DNA of 64,000 nucleotides from Streptomyces longisporoflavus (lineage in GTDB: Bacteria > Actinomycetota > Actinomycetes > Streptomycetales > Streptomycetaceae), in the NCBI RefSeq assembly GCF_014649775.1, contig NZ_BMTR01000027.1:1-64000 (forward strand), written 5' to 3'. Each line of letters starts with the position of its first letter. The stretch's first letter is position 1. Shown here in pieces: positions 34,579 to 43,705 of this stretch. The position numbers were made by a program, and so were the translations under genes. The notes beneath the pieces are model-generated. The model made no database searches, had not been told where the DNA came from, and worked only from the letters and a program-made list of their open reading frames with translations.

Positions 34579-36051
34579 TCAGCTCCGGCCGTCCCTCGGC
34601 AGTAGCCACGCCGCCAGCGCCGTCGTCCCGCACAGCAGCAGGCCCACCGCTACCAGCGCCTCCCGCATGCCCGGCACCGAGAAGCCCGTGCCGCCCTCCG
34701 TCGCGAGGAGTGCGCCGAAGAGGGCCACCGCCATCGCGCCGCCCGTCTGACGCAACGCGTTGAGCAGGCCGGAGGCCGTGCCCGCGCGGTGGGCGGGGAC
34801 CGCGTCCATCAGGAGGGCCGTCAGTGCGGGGACCGCGAACGCGCCGCCCATGCCGGTCGGGACGAGCAGGACGAGGACCAGCCAGAGCGGGGTGTCCGCT
34901 GCCAGGGGCAGGAGCACGAACATCGCGAGGGCGAGTACCGCCTGTCCCGCCACGATCACCCGGCGGCGGCCGATCCGCTCCGCCATGCGCGGCGAGACGA
35001 GGTTCGTGGACGTGATGATCACCGCCAGAGGCACGAACATCAGGCCCGCAGCGATCGCTGACATGCCGCGCAGCTGCTGGAAGTAGAGGCCGAGCAGGAA
35101 GACGATCCCGTAGAAGCCCGCGTTGACGGCGAAGCCGATCGCCAGCGAGACGGCGACCTTGCGCTCGCGCAGCAGCCCGAGCGGGACCATGGGCGCCGCG
35201 TGCCGCTTCTCGGCGGCGTGGAAGCCGAGGCCCGCCGCGACGGCGAGGGCGGCGGCGCCGAGCACCGGCGCGCTGGTCCACCCCAGGTGCCCGCCCTCGA
35301 TGACGGCGAACGCGAGACCCGCGAGGGCGAGTACGGCGGTTGCCTGGCCTGTGAGGTCGAGGGGCGCGGGACGGCGCGGGGAAGGTGCGGTGCGGGCGAG
35401 CAGGGCGAGGATCACCGCGCCGAGCGGCAGGTTGAGCAGGAAGACCGCGCGCCAGCCCGCCGCCTCGGTGAGTACGCCGCCGAGTACGGGCCCGGCGGCC
35501 ATGGCGACGGAGCCGCCGACCGTCCACAGGGCGATGGCGCGGGCCCGGCGGCGCGGGTCGTCGTACGCCTGGCGGATCAGCGCGAGCGAGGCGGGCATCA
35601 CGATGGCCGCGGCCCCGCCCTGCGCCACGCGGGCGGCGACGAGGGCACCGATGCCGGGGGCGAGGGCGCAGGCGAGCGAGGCGAGGGTGAAGAGACCGAC
35701 ACCGCAGACGTAGGCACGCCGTGCGCCCGCCCGGTCGGCGAGGGCTCCCGCGGAGAGCATGAGAGCGGCGAACATCAGCGTGTACGCATCCACGACCCAC
35801 TGCAGACCCGCCATGCCGCCGTGCAGGGAGGTACGAATCGCGGGCAGCGCGATGTTCACGGCGGACACATCGACGGTGATGACGGTAAAGCCGAGGAGGG
35901 AGGCGAGGAGGGCGAGGGCGGGGGCGGGGGCCGAGGGAGCGCAGGCGGACGCGGAGGGGCCGGACGCGGCCGAGTCGGGGGCGCAGGCGGCCGAGGCGGA
36001 CGCCGAGCGGGCGGAGGTGGCCGAGGCGGACGGAGTGGGAGGGGGCGGCAT
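34579..36051 (-). CDS. DHA2-type MFS drug exporter
   Basis: 490 residues from ATG 36051 with AGGAG upstream. A low-complexity Ala/Ser/Pro lead of about 40 residues precedes about 14 hydrophobic helices. Motif A-like SAGALADRAGARRAYVCG and motif C-like TVGGSVAMAAGPVLGGVLTEAAGWRAVFLLNLP are those of the EmrB/QacA group of proton-driven exporters. Substrates cannot be inferred. The divergent XRE regulator at 36204 is its likely controller. Confidence 0.9.
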   Translation of the reverse strand: MPPPPTPSASATSARSASASAACAPDSAASGPSASACAPSAPAPALALLASLLGFTVITVDVSAVNIALPAIRTSLHGGMAGLQWVVDAYTLMFAALMLSAGALADRAGARRAYVCGVGLFTLASLACALAPGIGALVAARVAQGGAAAIVMPASLALIRQAYDDPRRRARAIALWTVGGSVAMAAGPVLGGVLTEAAGWRAVFLLNLPLGAVILALLARTAPSPRRPAPLDLTGQATAVLALAGLAFAVIEGGHLGWTSAPVLGAAALAVAAGLGFHAAEKRHAAPMVPLGLLRERKVAVSLAIGFAVNAGFYGIVFLLGLYFQQLRGMSAIAAGLMFVPLAVIITSTNLVSPRMAERIGRRRVIVAGQAVLALAMFVLLPLAADTPLWLVLVLLVPTGMGGAFAVPALTALLMDAVPAHRAGTASGLLNALRQTGGAMAVALFGALLATEGGTGFSVPGMREALVAVGLLLCGTTALAAWLLPRDGRS

Positions 36052-36203
36052 GTTTGGGGAACTCCTGTGATGCGGGGTGATCGGGTGGGTGGGTGGGGGA
36101 AGCCGCTTCAGGCTCCGCCAGATCCCCCGCCCCCGGCAGACCGCAGCGTTCCTGGCCCTGACACGGCCCCCCACGCCCCGCCCCCGCCGGGGACAATGGA
36201 TGA

Positions 36204-37058
36204 ATGGCGAAAGCAGAGGGCACGGAACTGGGCCGGTACCTGCGGGCACGACGCGCGCAGATCAGCCCCGCCGACGCAGGCCTCCCGCAAGGGACGGGCC
36301 TGCGCCGCACCCCCGGCCTGCGCCGAGAGGAGCTCGCCACCCTCGCCGGGGTGAGCGTCGACTACTACACGCGCCTCGAACGCGGCCGCGAGAAGAACCC
36401 CTCCCCCTCGGTCATCGACGCCCTGGCCCGCGCCCTGCGCCTCAGCGGCGACGCCCACGAGCGCATGCACGAGCTCGCCGAACTGGCATCGGGCCGCCTC
36501 ACGGAACCGCACCCCACCCCGGGAGACACGGTCCGCCCCAGCGTCCAACGCATGCTGGACAACCTGAGCCCGTACCCCGCGTACGTGATCAGCCGCCACA
36601 GCTACATGCTGGCCGCGAACCCGGCGGGCCGGCGCCTCATGCCGGGCCTCTGGGACTGGCCGGCGGAGAAGCGCAGCGTCACGCGCTATGTGTTCCTCCA
36701 CCCCGTGGGCCGCGTGCTCTACCGCCCCTGGGAGGAGACCGTCGCCAAGTCCGTCGCGCACCTGCGCGCGGTCGGCGGCGTCGACGTGGACTCCCCGCAA
36801 CTGACCGCCCTGGTCGGCGAACTCCTGCTCAAGTCGCCGGACTTCGCCCGCCTCTGGGAGCGCTACGACGTGAAGGAACGCGGGGGCGGCACCAAGTCCT
36901 TCGACCACCCGAAGGTCGGCCCGATGACGCTCACGTACGAGGTGATGAGGCTGGCGAGGACGGACGGCCAGCGCCTTGTGGCCTACCAGGCCGAGCCGGG
37001 CAGCGCGGACGAAGAGGCGATGCTGCGCCTCGACCCGGCGGCCCGCGCTTTCCGCTAG
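36204..37058 (+). CDS. XRE-family regulator with MmyB-like ligand domain
   Basis: 284 residues from ATG 36204. The N-terminal helix-turn-helix (about 8-75) includes TPGLRREELATLAGVSVDYYTRLERGREKNPSPSVIDALARAL, a very typical streptomycete signature. The C-terminal MmyB-like domain (about 105-270) has NPAGRRLMPGLWDWPAEKRSVTRYVFLHP and may bind a fatty acid or other hydrophobic ligand. The short gap to the divergent MFS exporter suggests it represses that gene until an effector binds. Confidence 0.92.
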   Translation: MAKAEGTELGRYLRARRAQISPADAGLPQGTGLRRTPGLRREELATLAGVSVDYYTRLERGREKNPSPSVIDALARALRLSGDAHERMHELAELASGRLTEPHPTPGDTVRPSVQRMLDNLSPYPAYVISRHSYMLAANPAGRRLMPGLWDWPAEKRSVTRYVFLHPVGRVLYRPWEETVAKSVAHLRAVGGVDVDSPQLTALVGELLLKSPDFARLWERYDVKERGGGTKSFDHPKVGPMTLTYEVMRLARTDGQRLVAYQAEPGSADEEAMLRLDPAARAFR

Positions 37059-37081
37059 CCGCCGCCCACCGCCGCTACCCG

Positions 37082-38731
37082 CTACTCCTCTTCCTCCACC
37101 CCGCACGAGCTCCCGTTCGCCGGCATCTCCCCGTACAGCAGGAACCCGTCCACCTTCTCGCGCACGCACTTAGACCCGGCGTAACCGGTGTGCCCGTCGC
37201 CCTTGTTGTCCAGGACGACGGCCGCCGAGCCGAGGCGCTTCGCGGTCTCCTCGGTCCAGCGGTAGGGCGTGGCCGGGTCGCCGCGGGTGCCGACGAGGAG
37301 GAACTCGGGGCTCTTCACGTCGCGTACGTCCTCGCGGATGTAGTCCGTGCCGGCGGGCCGCCCGAAGCAGAAGAGGACCGGCATGAGCATCGACTTGCCG
37401 AAGATGTCGGAGGTCGACTCGAACTCCTTCTGGAGCTTGGTGACCTCCTTCTCGACGTTCTTCTCGGAGGGGCGGTCCGGGTCGTCCGCGCAGTTCACGG
37501 CCATGAGCGCGGCGGCCATGTTGTCGGCGGGCACGTCCTCGGGCGCCCGCCCCGGCGTCCGGACCGGCGTCCGGCCGAGCACCTCCGCAAGCCCGTTGGC
37601 CGGAGTCTGCTGGGCCAGGGAGCCGCCCATCCGCAGCAGCGCGCGCGGGTCGCCGTCCGCGAGAAGGGCGCCGAGGGCCTGCGAGAGCGCGGGCCACGAC
37701 TGCCTGCTGTAGAGCGCCTGCCCGAGTATGTCCACGACGTCCTGACCGGTGAACTCCCCGCCGTCGGAGGACTGGAGCGGATATGAGTCGAGGCCCTTGA
37801 TCAGTTCCGACATATGCTCACGGGCGGCGCGTGAGTCCGTGCCGAGGACACAACCCGCGTTGTCCGTACACCATGTGGTGAAGTTGTCGAGCGCGGTCTG
37901 GCGCCCCTCGGCGCTGACCAGCGCCTGCTCGGCGACGTCCTCGGTCAGCGTGTCCACACCGTCGAGGACCATCCGCCCGACGTTCTTCGGGAACTGCGCC
38001 GCGTACACGGAACCCAGCCGCGTCCCGTACGAGAAGCCCAGGTAGTTGAGCTTCTTGTCGCCGAGCACCTGCCGCATGACGTCCAGGTCGCGCGAGACGT
38101 TGACGGTGCCGACGTACGGGAGGACGGGACCGGACTCCTTCTTGCAGGCCTCGGCGATCTTGCGCATCTGGTCGAGCATGGCCCCGGCGTCGTCGGAGCC
38201 CCCCTTGACCTCCGGGTCGTCCGCGCCGGCGTCGTTCCCGCAGCTGACGGGCGAGCTCTCGCCCACGCCGCGGGGGTCGAAGGAGACCACGTCGTACCCC
38301 TTGCCGAGGTACTCGAATTCCTTCTGCGCGTTCAGCAGCCCCGAGACACCGGCGCCGCCGGGCCCGCCGAAGTTCAGCAGGAGCGAGCCGCGGGGCTTGC
38401 CGCTGGACTTGATGCGGACCATGGCGAGCTTGATCGTGTCGCGCTTCGGATGCGCGTAGTCGAGGGGAACCGTGATCTTGCCGCACTGGATGTTCTTGTC
38501 CTCGGGGACGGTCGTGGCATCCGAATCGGCGACGAGCAGGCCTGCCCCGTCCCCTTCGCACGCGCCCCAATCGATCTTCTGCGAGTAGTAGCGGGAGAGA
38601 TCGGGTGAGGGCGAGGGTGAGGGCGAGTGCAAGGGCGAGGATGCGGCCGCCGCGCTCTCGCCCGGCAGCCAGGCCCCTGCCCCCATGACGGCCAGCGCGG
38701 TAGCGCCGGCGAGCGCAACAGCTCTGCGCAC
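37082..38731 (-). CDS. secreted tripeptidyl aminopeptidase-type alpha/beta hydrolase
   Basis: 549 residues from GTG 38731 with GGGAGG upstream. A signal peptide ends near ESAAAASS (about residue 30), followed by a Ser/Pro repeat linker. Oxyanion-region motif NFGGPGGAG (about 120) and nucleophile Ser234 in GFSYGT define the SCO/Slp tripeptidyl aminopeptidase family; the TAP-like C-terminal domain holds the Asp (LLVGTRGDPATPY) and His (GDGHTGY). It removes N-terminal tripeptides from extracellular proteins or peptides. Length is typical. Confidence 0.9.
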   Translation of the reverse strand: MRRAVALAGATALAVMGAGAWLPGESAAAASSPLHSPSPSPSPDLSRYYSQKIDWGACEGDGAGLLVADSDATTVPEDKNIQCGKITVPLDYAHPKRDTIKLAMVRIKSSGKPRGSLLLNFGGPGGAGVSGLLNAQKEFEYLGKGYDVVSFDPRGVGESSPVSCGNDAGADDPEVKGGSDDAGAMLDQMRKIAEACKKESGPVLPYVGTVNVSRDLDVMRQVLGDKKLNYLGFSYGTRLGSVYAAQFPKNVGRMVLDGVDTLTEDVAEQALVSAEGRQTALDNFTTWCTDNAGCVLGTDSRAAREHMSELIKGLDSYPLQSSDGGEFTGQDVVDILGQALYSRQSWPALSQALGALLADGDPRALLRMGGSLAQQTPANGLAEVLGRTPVRTPGRAPEDVPADNMAAALMAVNCADDPDRPSEKNVEKEVTKLQKEFESTSDIFGKSMLMPVLFCFGRPAGTDYIREDVRDVKSPEFLLVGTRGDPATPYRWTEETAKRLGSAAVVLDNKGDGHTGYAGSKCVREKVDGFLLYGEMPANGSSCGVEEEE

Positions 38732-38826
38732 GGCAACCTCCCAGGGTCGGCCCCTCGATCACCCTAAGGGCGGGACAGCGCCCCCGCCCGTTCAGGTGAC
38801 AGGGAGTAATGACCGTCCCCCTACGG

Positions 38827-40725
38827 CTACCTTGCGTGTCCGTACAAGTTTTCGATGTCCGCCGCGAAGTCCCGCTCGATGGCATCCCGCTTCAGCTTCA
38901 GGGACGGCGTCAGATGGCCGCTCTCCTCCGTGAAATCCACGGGCAGTACGGCGAAGCGGCGGATGGACTCGGCGCGGGAGACGAGCTTGTTGGCATCGTC
39001 GACGGCGCGCTGGAGGGTCTCGCGCAGTTCGGGGTCGTCCACGAGACCGGGGCCCGTGTGCGCCTTCTTCTTCATGCGGCACCAGTGCGCGATGCCGTCC
39101 GCTTCGAGCGTGATCAGGGCGGTGATGTAGGGCCGGGCGTCGCCGACCACCATGCACTGGCCGATCAGCGGGTGGGCGCGCAGCCAGTCCTCCAGCGGGG
39201 CGGGCGTCACGTTCTTGCCGCCGGTGGTGATCAGGATGTCCTTCTTGCGGCCCGTGATGGACAGGTAGCCGTCGGCGTCCAGGGCGCCGATGTCCCCGGT
39301 CGCGAACCATTCCTCCGTCGCGGGCACGGCACGACGGGCCTGCCCGTCCCAGTACCCGCCGAAGACCTGCCCGCCGGCGAGCAGCACCTCTCCGTCGTCC
39401 GCGATCCGCACACGGGTGCCGGGCAGCGGCCAGCCCACCGTGCCGAGGCGCGGCTTCAGGGGCGGGGTCACGGTCGCCGCGGCCGTGGTCTCGGTGAGGC
39501 CGTACCCCTCGAAGATCTCGATGCCCGCTCCCGCGTAGAACGCGGCGAGGCGGCGCCCGAGCGGCGAGCCGCCGCAGATCGCGTAGCGCACCTTGCCGCC
39601 GAGTGCGGCGCGGATACGCCGGTAGACGAGCGGGTCGTACAGCGCGCGGGCCATCCGGAGGCCGAACGACGGGCCGGGTCCCGTGCCGTGCTGCCGCGCC
39701 TCGACCGCCTCGCCATAGCGGACGGCGATACGGGCCGCGCGGTCGAAGGACGAGGCGCGGCCCATCTTCTCGGCGGTGGCGCGCCCGGTGTTGAAGACCT
39801 TCTCCAGGACGTACGGGATGGCGAGCAGGAAGGTGGGCCTGAAACCCCCCAGGTCACCCAGCAGGTCCTCGGTCTGAATGCTGGGCGCGTGGCCGAGCCG
39901 TACCCGTGCGCGCAGACAGCCGACGGCGACCATGCGCCCGAAGACGTGCGAGAGCGGCAGGAAGAGCAGCGTGGACGCGGGCGCCTTGCTGACGGACTTG
40001 AAGACGGGGTGGAGCAGTTCGATGGCGTTGTCGACCTCGGCGAAGAAGTTGCCGTGGGTCAGGACGCAGCCCTTGGGCCGCCCGGTGGTGCCGGAGGTGT
40101 AGATGAGCGTGGCCGGGGAGTCGGGCCCCAACCCGGCGCGCCGACCCTCGACTTCGGCGTCCGATATCCCTTCGCGCCGCCCCAGCTCGGCGAGCCGCCG
40201 CACGTCGCCCTTCTCGAAGGACCACAGGTGCTCAAGGTCGGGTATCCGGTCCCGCTCGGGCCCGAGGGACGCGGCGAGCGCGACGGTCTCCACGGCGAGG
40301 GCGACGGCGCCCGAGTCCTGGAGTATCCACCGGGTCTGATAGGCGGAGGAGGTCGGATAGACGGGCACGGTGACGAGCCCCGCCGCCCAGCCCGCGAAGT
40401 CGAGCAGCGTCCACTCGTACGTCGTACGCGCCATGATCGCGAGCCGGTCGCCCGGAGCGAGGCCCTCGGCGATCAGCCCCTTGGCGACGGCGAGGACCTC
40501 GTCGGCGAACTCCGCGGCCGACACGTCCCGCCACCGCCCGTCCTCCCCCTTCCGGGAGAGCACGGCTTCGGCGGGGGCCTCACGGGCGTTGTCGAAGGGA
40601 ATGTCGGCGAGGGACCCCTCGCGGACGGCGGCGGCGAAGGCCGGTACGGAGACTTCGCGCACGACGCCGTCGAGGTGCCGCAGGTGGGGTTCGACGAGGA
40701 CGGGTTGCGGGGGGACGGGCGGCAT
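38827..40725 (-). CDS. AMP-forming acyl-CoA ligase (FadD15-like)
   Basis: 632 residues from ATG 40725 with AAGGAG upstream. Core motifs: ATLIYTSGTTGRPKG, YGLTETTA, GEVLLAGGQVFGGYWD, GDIGALDADGYLSITGRKKDILITTGGKNV. It activates long-chain fatty acids to acyl-CoA at the membrane face. The same direction and next position to the thiolase gene suggest joint use in fatty acid turnover. Paralogue of the ligase at 28059-30011. Confidence 0.92.
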   Translation of the reverse strand: MPPVPPQPVLVEPHLRHLDGVVREVSVPAFAAAVREGSLADIPFDNAREAPAEAVLSRKGEDGRWRDVSAAEFADEVLAVAKGLIAEGLAPGDRLAIMARTTYEWTLLDFAGWAAGLVTVPVYPTSSAYQTRWILQDSGAVALAVETVALAASLGPERDRIPDLEHLWSFEKGDVRRLAELGRREGISDAEVEGRRAGLGPDSPATLIYTSGTTGRPKGCVLTHGNFFAEVDNAIELLHPVFKSVSKAPASTLLFLPLSHVFGRMVAVGCLRARVRLGHAPSIQTEDLLGDLGGFRPTFLLAIPYVLEKVFNTGRATAEKMGRASSFDRAARIAVRYGEAVEARQHGTGPGPSFGLRMARALYDPLVYRRIRAALGGKVRYAICGGSPLGRRLAAFYAGAGIEIFEGYGLTETTAAATVTPPLKPRLGTVGWPLPGTRVRIADDGEVLLAGGQVFGGYWDGQARRAVPATEEWFATGDIGALDADGYLSITGRKKDILITTGGKNVTPAPLEDWLRAHPLIGQCMVVGDARPYITALITLEADGIAHWCRMKKKAHTGPGLVDDPELRETLQRAVDDANKLVSRAESIRRFAVLPVDFTEESGHLTPSLKLKRDAIERDFAADIENLYGHAR

Positions 40726-40890
40726 GGGGGCGGCTCCTTGTGCGGGTGGGGTTCAGCCTGTCCGGCGTTCGGGGACGAACTCGGCGAATCCGGTGATCAA
40801 TGGTGCGCGGGGGCCGGCGGAGCCGGCTTCGGGGAAGGGGCGGGCCCGGGGAGTCGACGGCGAGTCGTCACCCCGGCTCGGGAGCGGCCC

Positions 40891-42168
40891 TCACTCCCGC
40901 TCGAGAATCGCCGTCACCCCCAGCCCACCAGCCGCGCAGACAGAGATCAACCCGCGCCCGGGAGTCCCCCGCTCGGCGAGCAGCTTGGCCAGGGTGGCGA
41001 CGATGCGCGCGCCCGTGGCGGCGAACGGGTGTCCCGTGGCGAGCGAGGACCCGGCGACGTTGAGCCGGTCCCGGTCCACGACCCCGAGGCCCTGCTTCTC
41101 CCACGCGGCCAGCGTGGCGAGCACCTGCGAGGCGAACGCCTCGTGGATCTCGACGAAGTCGAAGTCCGCGAGCCCGAGCCCCGCCCGCTCCAGCATCCGC
41201 GGCACGGCGTACGCGGGCGCCATCAGCAGCCCGTCCTCTCCCCCGACGACGTCACCGCCGATGAAGTCGACCGCGGCGCTCTCGTACGCGCTCAGATAGG
41301 CCTGCGGTTCGTGCCCGCGCTCCCGCGCCCACTCCTCGCTCGCGAGCAGCGTGAGAGCGGCGCCGTCCGTCAGCGGGGTGGAGTTCCCGGCGGTCATGGT
41401 GGGGTCGGCCCGGTTCACCCCGAAGACGGGCTTCAGCTTCGCGAGCTTCTCGACGCTCGATCCCGGCCGCAGATTCTGGTCCCGGTCGAGACCGCGGAAC
41501 GGTACGACGAGCCCGTCCAGGAACCCCCTGTCGTACGCGGCGGCGAGCCGCTGGTGGCTGCGGGCGGCCAGTTCGTCCTGCGCCGCGCGCGTGATGCCCC
41601 ACGCCTGTGCGGTCACGGCGGCGTGCTCGCCCATGGAAAGGCCGGTGCGGGGCTCGGCGTTGCGCGGGATGTCGGGCACGAGGTGCGAGGGACGCACGCG
41701 GGCGAGCGCCTTGACCCGGCCTCCGGTCGTCTTGGCGCGGCGCGCGGCGAGGAGGATCTTCCGCAGGGAGTCGTTGACGCCGAGGGGTGCGTCGCTCGCG
41801 GTGTCGGCGCCGCCCGCCACGGCCGACTCGGTCTGGCCCAGCATGATCTTGTTGGCGGCGGCGATGACGGCTTGCAGGCCGGTGCCGCAGGCCTGCTGGA
41901 TGTCGTACGCGGGTGTGGTCGCCGCGAGTCGCGAGCCGAGGACGGTCTCGCGGGCGAGGTTGAAGTCCCGGCTGTGCTTGAGCACGGCGCCGGCGACGAA
42001 CTCGCTCACGGCGCCCGGCTCCTCCAGGCGGTACCGCTCCACCAGCCCGTCGAGCGCGGCGGTCAGCATCTCCTGGTTGGACGCGGTCGCGTACGGGCCG
42101 TCGGAGCGCGCGAAGGGGATGCGGGCGCCGCCGATGACCGCCACGCGGCGGGTGGTGGGCAGTTTCAT
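40891..42168 (-). CDS. acetyl-CoA C-acetyltransferase (FadA2-like thiolase)
   Basis: 425 residues from ATG 42168; longer frames run through the divergent control region. Catalytic residues are visible: Cys94 in QQACGTG, His in EIHEAF, and Cys in SVCAAGGLG with GHPFAATGARI. It cleaves or forms acetoacetyl-type CoA thioesters in lipid metabolism. Divergent from the FabG4-like reductase with 72 bases between, which carry a paired TetR-type operator. In mycobacteria the homologous genes (fadA2, fabG4, htdX) are also neighbours. Confidence 0.92.
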   Translation of the reverse strand: MKLPTTRRVAVIGGARIPFARSDGPYATASNQEMLTAALDGLVERYRLEEPGAVSEFVAGAVLKHSRDFNLARETVLGSRLAATTPAYDIQQACGTGLQAVIAAANKIMLGQTESAVAGGADTASDAPLGVNDSLRKILLAARRAKTTGGRVKALARVRPSHLVPDIPRNAEPRTGLSMGEHAAVTAQAWGITRAAQDELAARSHQRLAAAYDRGFLDGLVVPFRGLDRDQNLRPGSSVEKLAKLKPVFGVNRADPTMTAGNSTPLTDGAALTLLASEEWARERGHEPQAYLSAYESAAVDFIGGDVVGGEDGLLMAPAYAVPRMLERAGLGLADFDFVEIHEAFASQVLATLAAWEKQGLGVVDRDRLNVAGSSLATGHPFAATGARIVATLAKLLAERGTPGRGLISVCAAGGLGVTAILERE

Positions 42169-42193
42169 GTCTCGACCAGCTCCTGACCCTTGA

Positions 42194-42219
42194 GTAACCT
42201 TACTCTGAAGTAAATTTAC
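42194..42219. promoter_or_regulatory. paired GTAANNTTAC operator between thiolase and reductase genes
   Basis: Two palindromes, GTAACCTTAC (42194-42203) and GTAAATTTAC (42210-42219), lie six bases apart in the 72-base divergent gap. This is the form of a TetR-type operator bound by two dimers. The TetR gene at 44567-45241, three genes away, is the natural candidate. Confidence 0.7.
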
Positions 42220-42240
42220 GACCGAGCTGGGAGTTGGACA

Positions 42241-43560
42241 ATGGCCGACCGCTATCTGAACTTCACGGGCACCGCACCCGGCCGCTTCCTCACCCGGAGG
42301 CTCGGACTGCCGCAGCCGTCGGCCCTGCGGCGCTGGACGCCGGAACGCCCGCAGCTTGAAGGAGAGTTGCTGCACCTGACGGCCGGGGAGTCCGCGTACG
42401 AGAAGGACCTCGCCTCGATCTTCGCGCGCACGCGTCTGAAGCCGACGGAGAATTCCTCTTCCTCCCGTCCGGCGGCGGCGGTTCTGGACGCAACCGGCAT
42501 AAGCGACACTCCCGGCCTCGCGCTCGTGCACGCGGCGCTGCATCCCGTGGTGCGCTCGGTGGCGGAGAACGGCCGCGTCGTGGTCCTCGGCGCGCCGCTC
42601 TCCCCCTCCGACCACCACCAGGCGGCGGCGCAGCAGGCCTTGGAGGGCTTCGTACGTTCCCTGGGCAAGGAGCTGGGCAGGGGCCGCACGGCGACGCTGG
42701 TCCGCATGCGCTCGGCGCCGGCCGCGGAGTCCACACTGCGGTTCCTGCTCTCACCGAGGTCGGCGTACGTCAGCGGCCAGGTGATCGAGGTGGGGGACGC
42801 CGAACTGACGGCTCCGGGCGACTGGGACCGCCCGCTGTCCGGCCGTACGGCGCTGGTCACGGGGGCGGCGCGGGGAATCGGGGAGGCGGTGGCGGAAGTC
42901 CTCGCGCGGGACGGCGCGCGGGTGGTCGTACTCGATGTCCCCTCCGCGCAGGCGGATTTGGTACGGGTCGCCGACCGGCTCGGCGGGACCGCGCTGCCGC
43001 TGGACATCACGGCGGACGACGCCGGGGAACGCATGGCGGCGGCGCTGGCTCCCGGCGGCCTCGACATCCTCGTCCACAACGCGGGGATCACGCGGGACCG
43101 CAAGCTGGCCAACATGCCCGCGGAGCGCTGGAACCCGGTCCTGGACGTGAACCTCACGAGCGTGCTGCGCACGACGGACGCGCTGCTCGCGTCCGGGACG
43201 CTGAACCGGGGCGGGAGCGTCGTGGCCACGGCGTCGATCGCCGGGATCGCGGGGAACGTGGGGCAGACGAACTACGCGGCCAGCAAGGCGGGAATCATCG
43301 GCCTGGTACGGTCCCTCGCGCCGGGCGCGTACGCGGAACACGGGGTTACGGTGAACGCGGTGGCCCCCGGATTCATCGAGACGAAAATGACGGCGGCGGT
43401 GCCGCTGTTCATCCGCGAGGCGGGGCGGCGGATGAACTCCCTTGCGCAGGGGGGTCTGCCGGTGGACGTGGCGGAGACGACCGCCTGGCTCGCGGGGGCC
43501 TCCAGCGGGGTGAACGGTCAGGTCATCCGGGTTTGCGGGCAGAGTTTGCTTGGCGCGTAG
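42241..43560 (+). CDS. long 3-oxoacyl-ACP/CoA reductase (FabG4-like)
   Basis: 439 residues from ATG 42241, nearly twice the usual FabG length. The N-terminal 195 residues form a degenerate flavodoxin-like Rossmann domain lacking catalytic residues, as in mycobacterial FabG4. The C-terminal SDR domain has TGAARGIGEAV (cofactor), NAGITRD, the Ser in TASIAGIAG and YAASK (catalytic Tyr/Lys). It reduces 3-oxoacyl thioesters; members of this long type prefer NADH and CoA esters. Located with the thiolase and MaoC dehydratase. Confidence 0.92.
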   Translation: MADRYLNFTGTAPGRFLTRRLGLPQPSALRRWTPERPQLEGELLHLTAGESAYEKDLASIFARTRLKPTENSSSSRPAAAVLDATGISDTPGLALVHAALHPVVRSVAENGRVVVLGAPLSPSDHHQAAAQQALEGFVRSLGKELGRGRTATLVRMRSAPAAESTLRFLLSPRSAYVSGQVIEVGDAELTAPGDWDRPLSGRTALVTGAARGIGEAVAEVLARDGARVVVLDVPSAQADLVRVADRLGGTALPLDITADDAGERMAAALAPGGLDILVHNAGITRDRKLANMPAERWNPVLDVNLTSVLRTTDALLASGTLNRGGSVVATASIAGIAGNVGQTNYAASKAGIIGLVRSLAPGAYAEHGVTVNAVAPGFIETKMTAAVPLFIREAGRRMNSLAQGGLPVDVAETTAWLAGASSGVNGQVIRVCGQSLLGA

Positions 43561-43594
43561 CTGCTTTACGGGGGGGGGCTTACTGGGCCGGGGT

Positions 43595-43680
43595 TTCTCT
43601 CCCGCCCACCCGCCCGTTTGCCCCGTGTCTTTACCTGGGCGAACACGCTCTCCCACCCACCCGCCCGATTGCCCCGCGTT
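43595..43680. repeat. two-copy repeat in the reductase-dehydratase gap
   Basis: The segment CCCACCCGCCCG-(T/A)TTGCCCCG is present twice (around 43606-43625 and 43657-43676), each after a CTCCC tract. It resembles the arms of the hairpin at 22659-22698 but does not form a strong stem here. Confidence 0.5.
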
Positions 43681-43705
43681 GTTCACACCCGTTCGAAAGG
43701 TCCCC

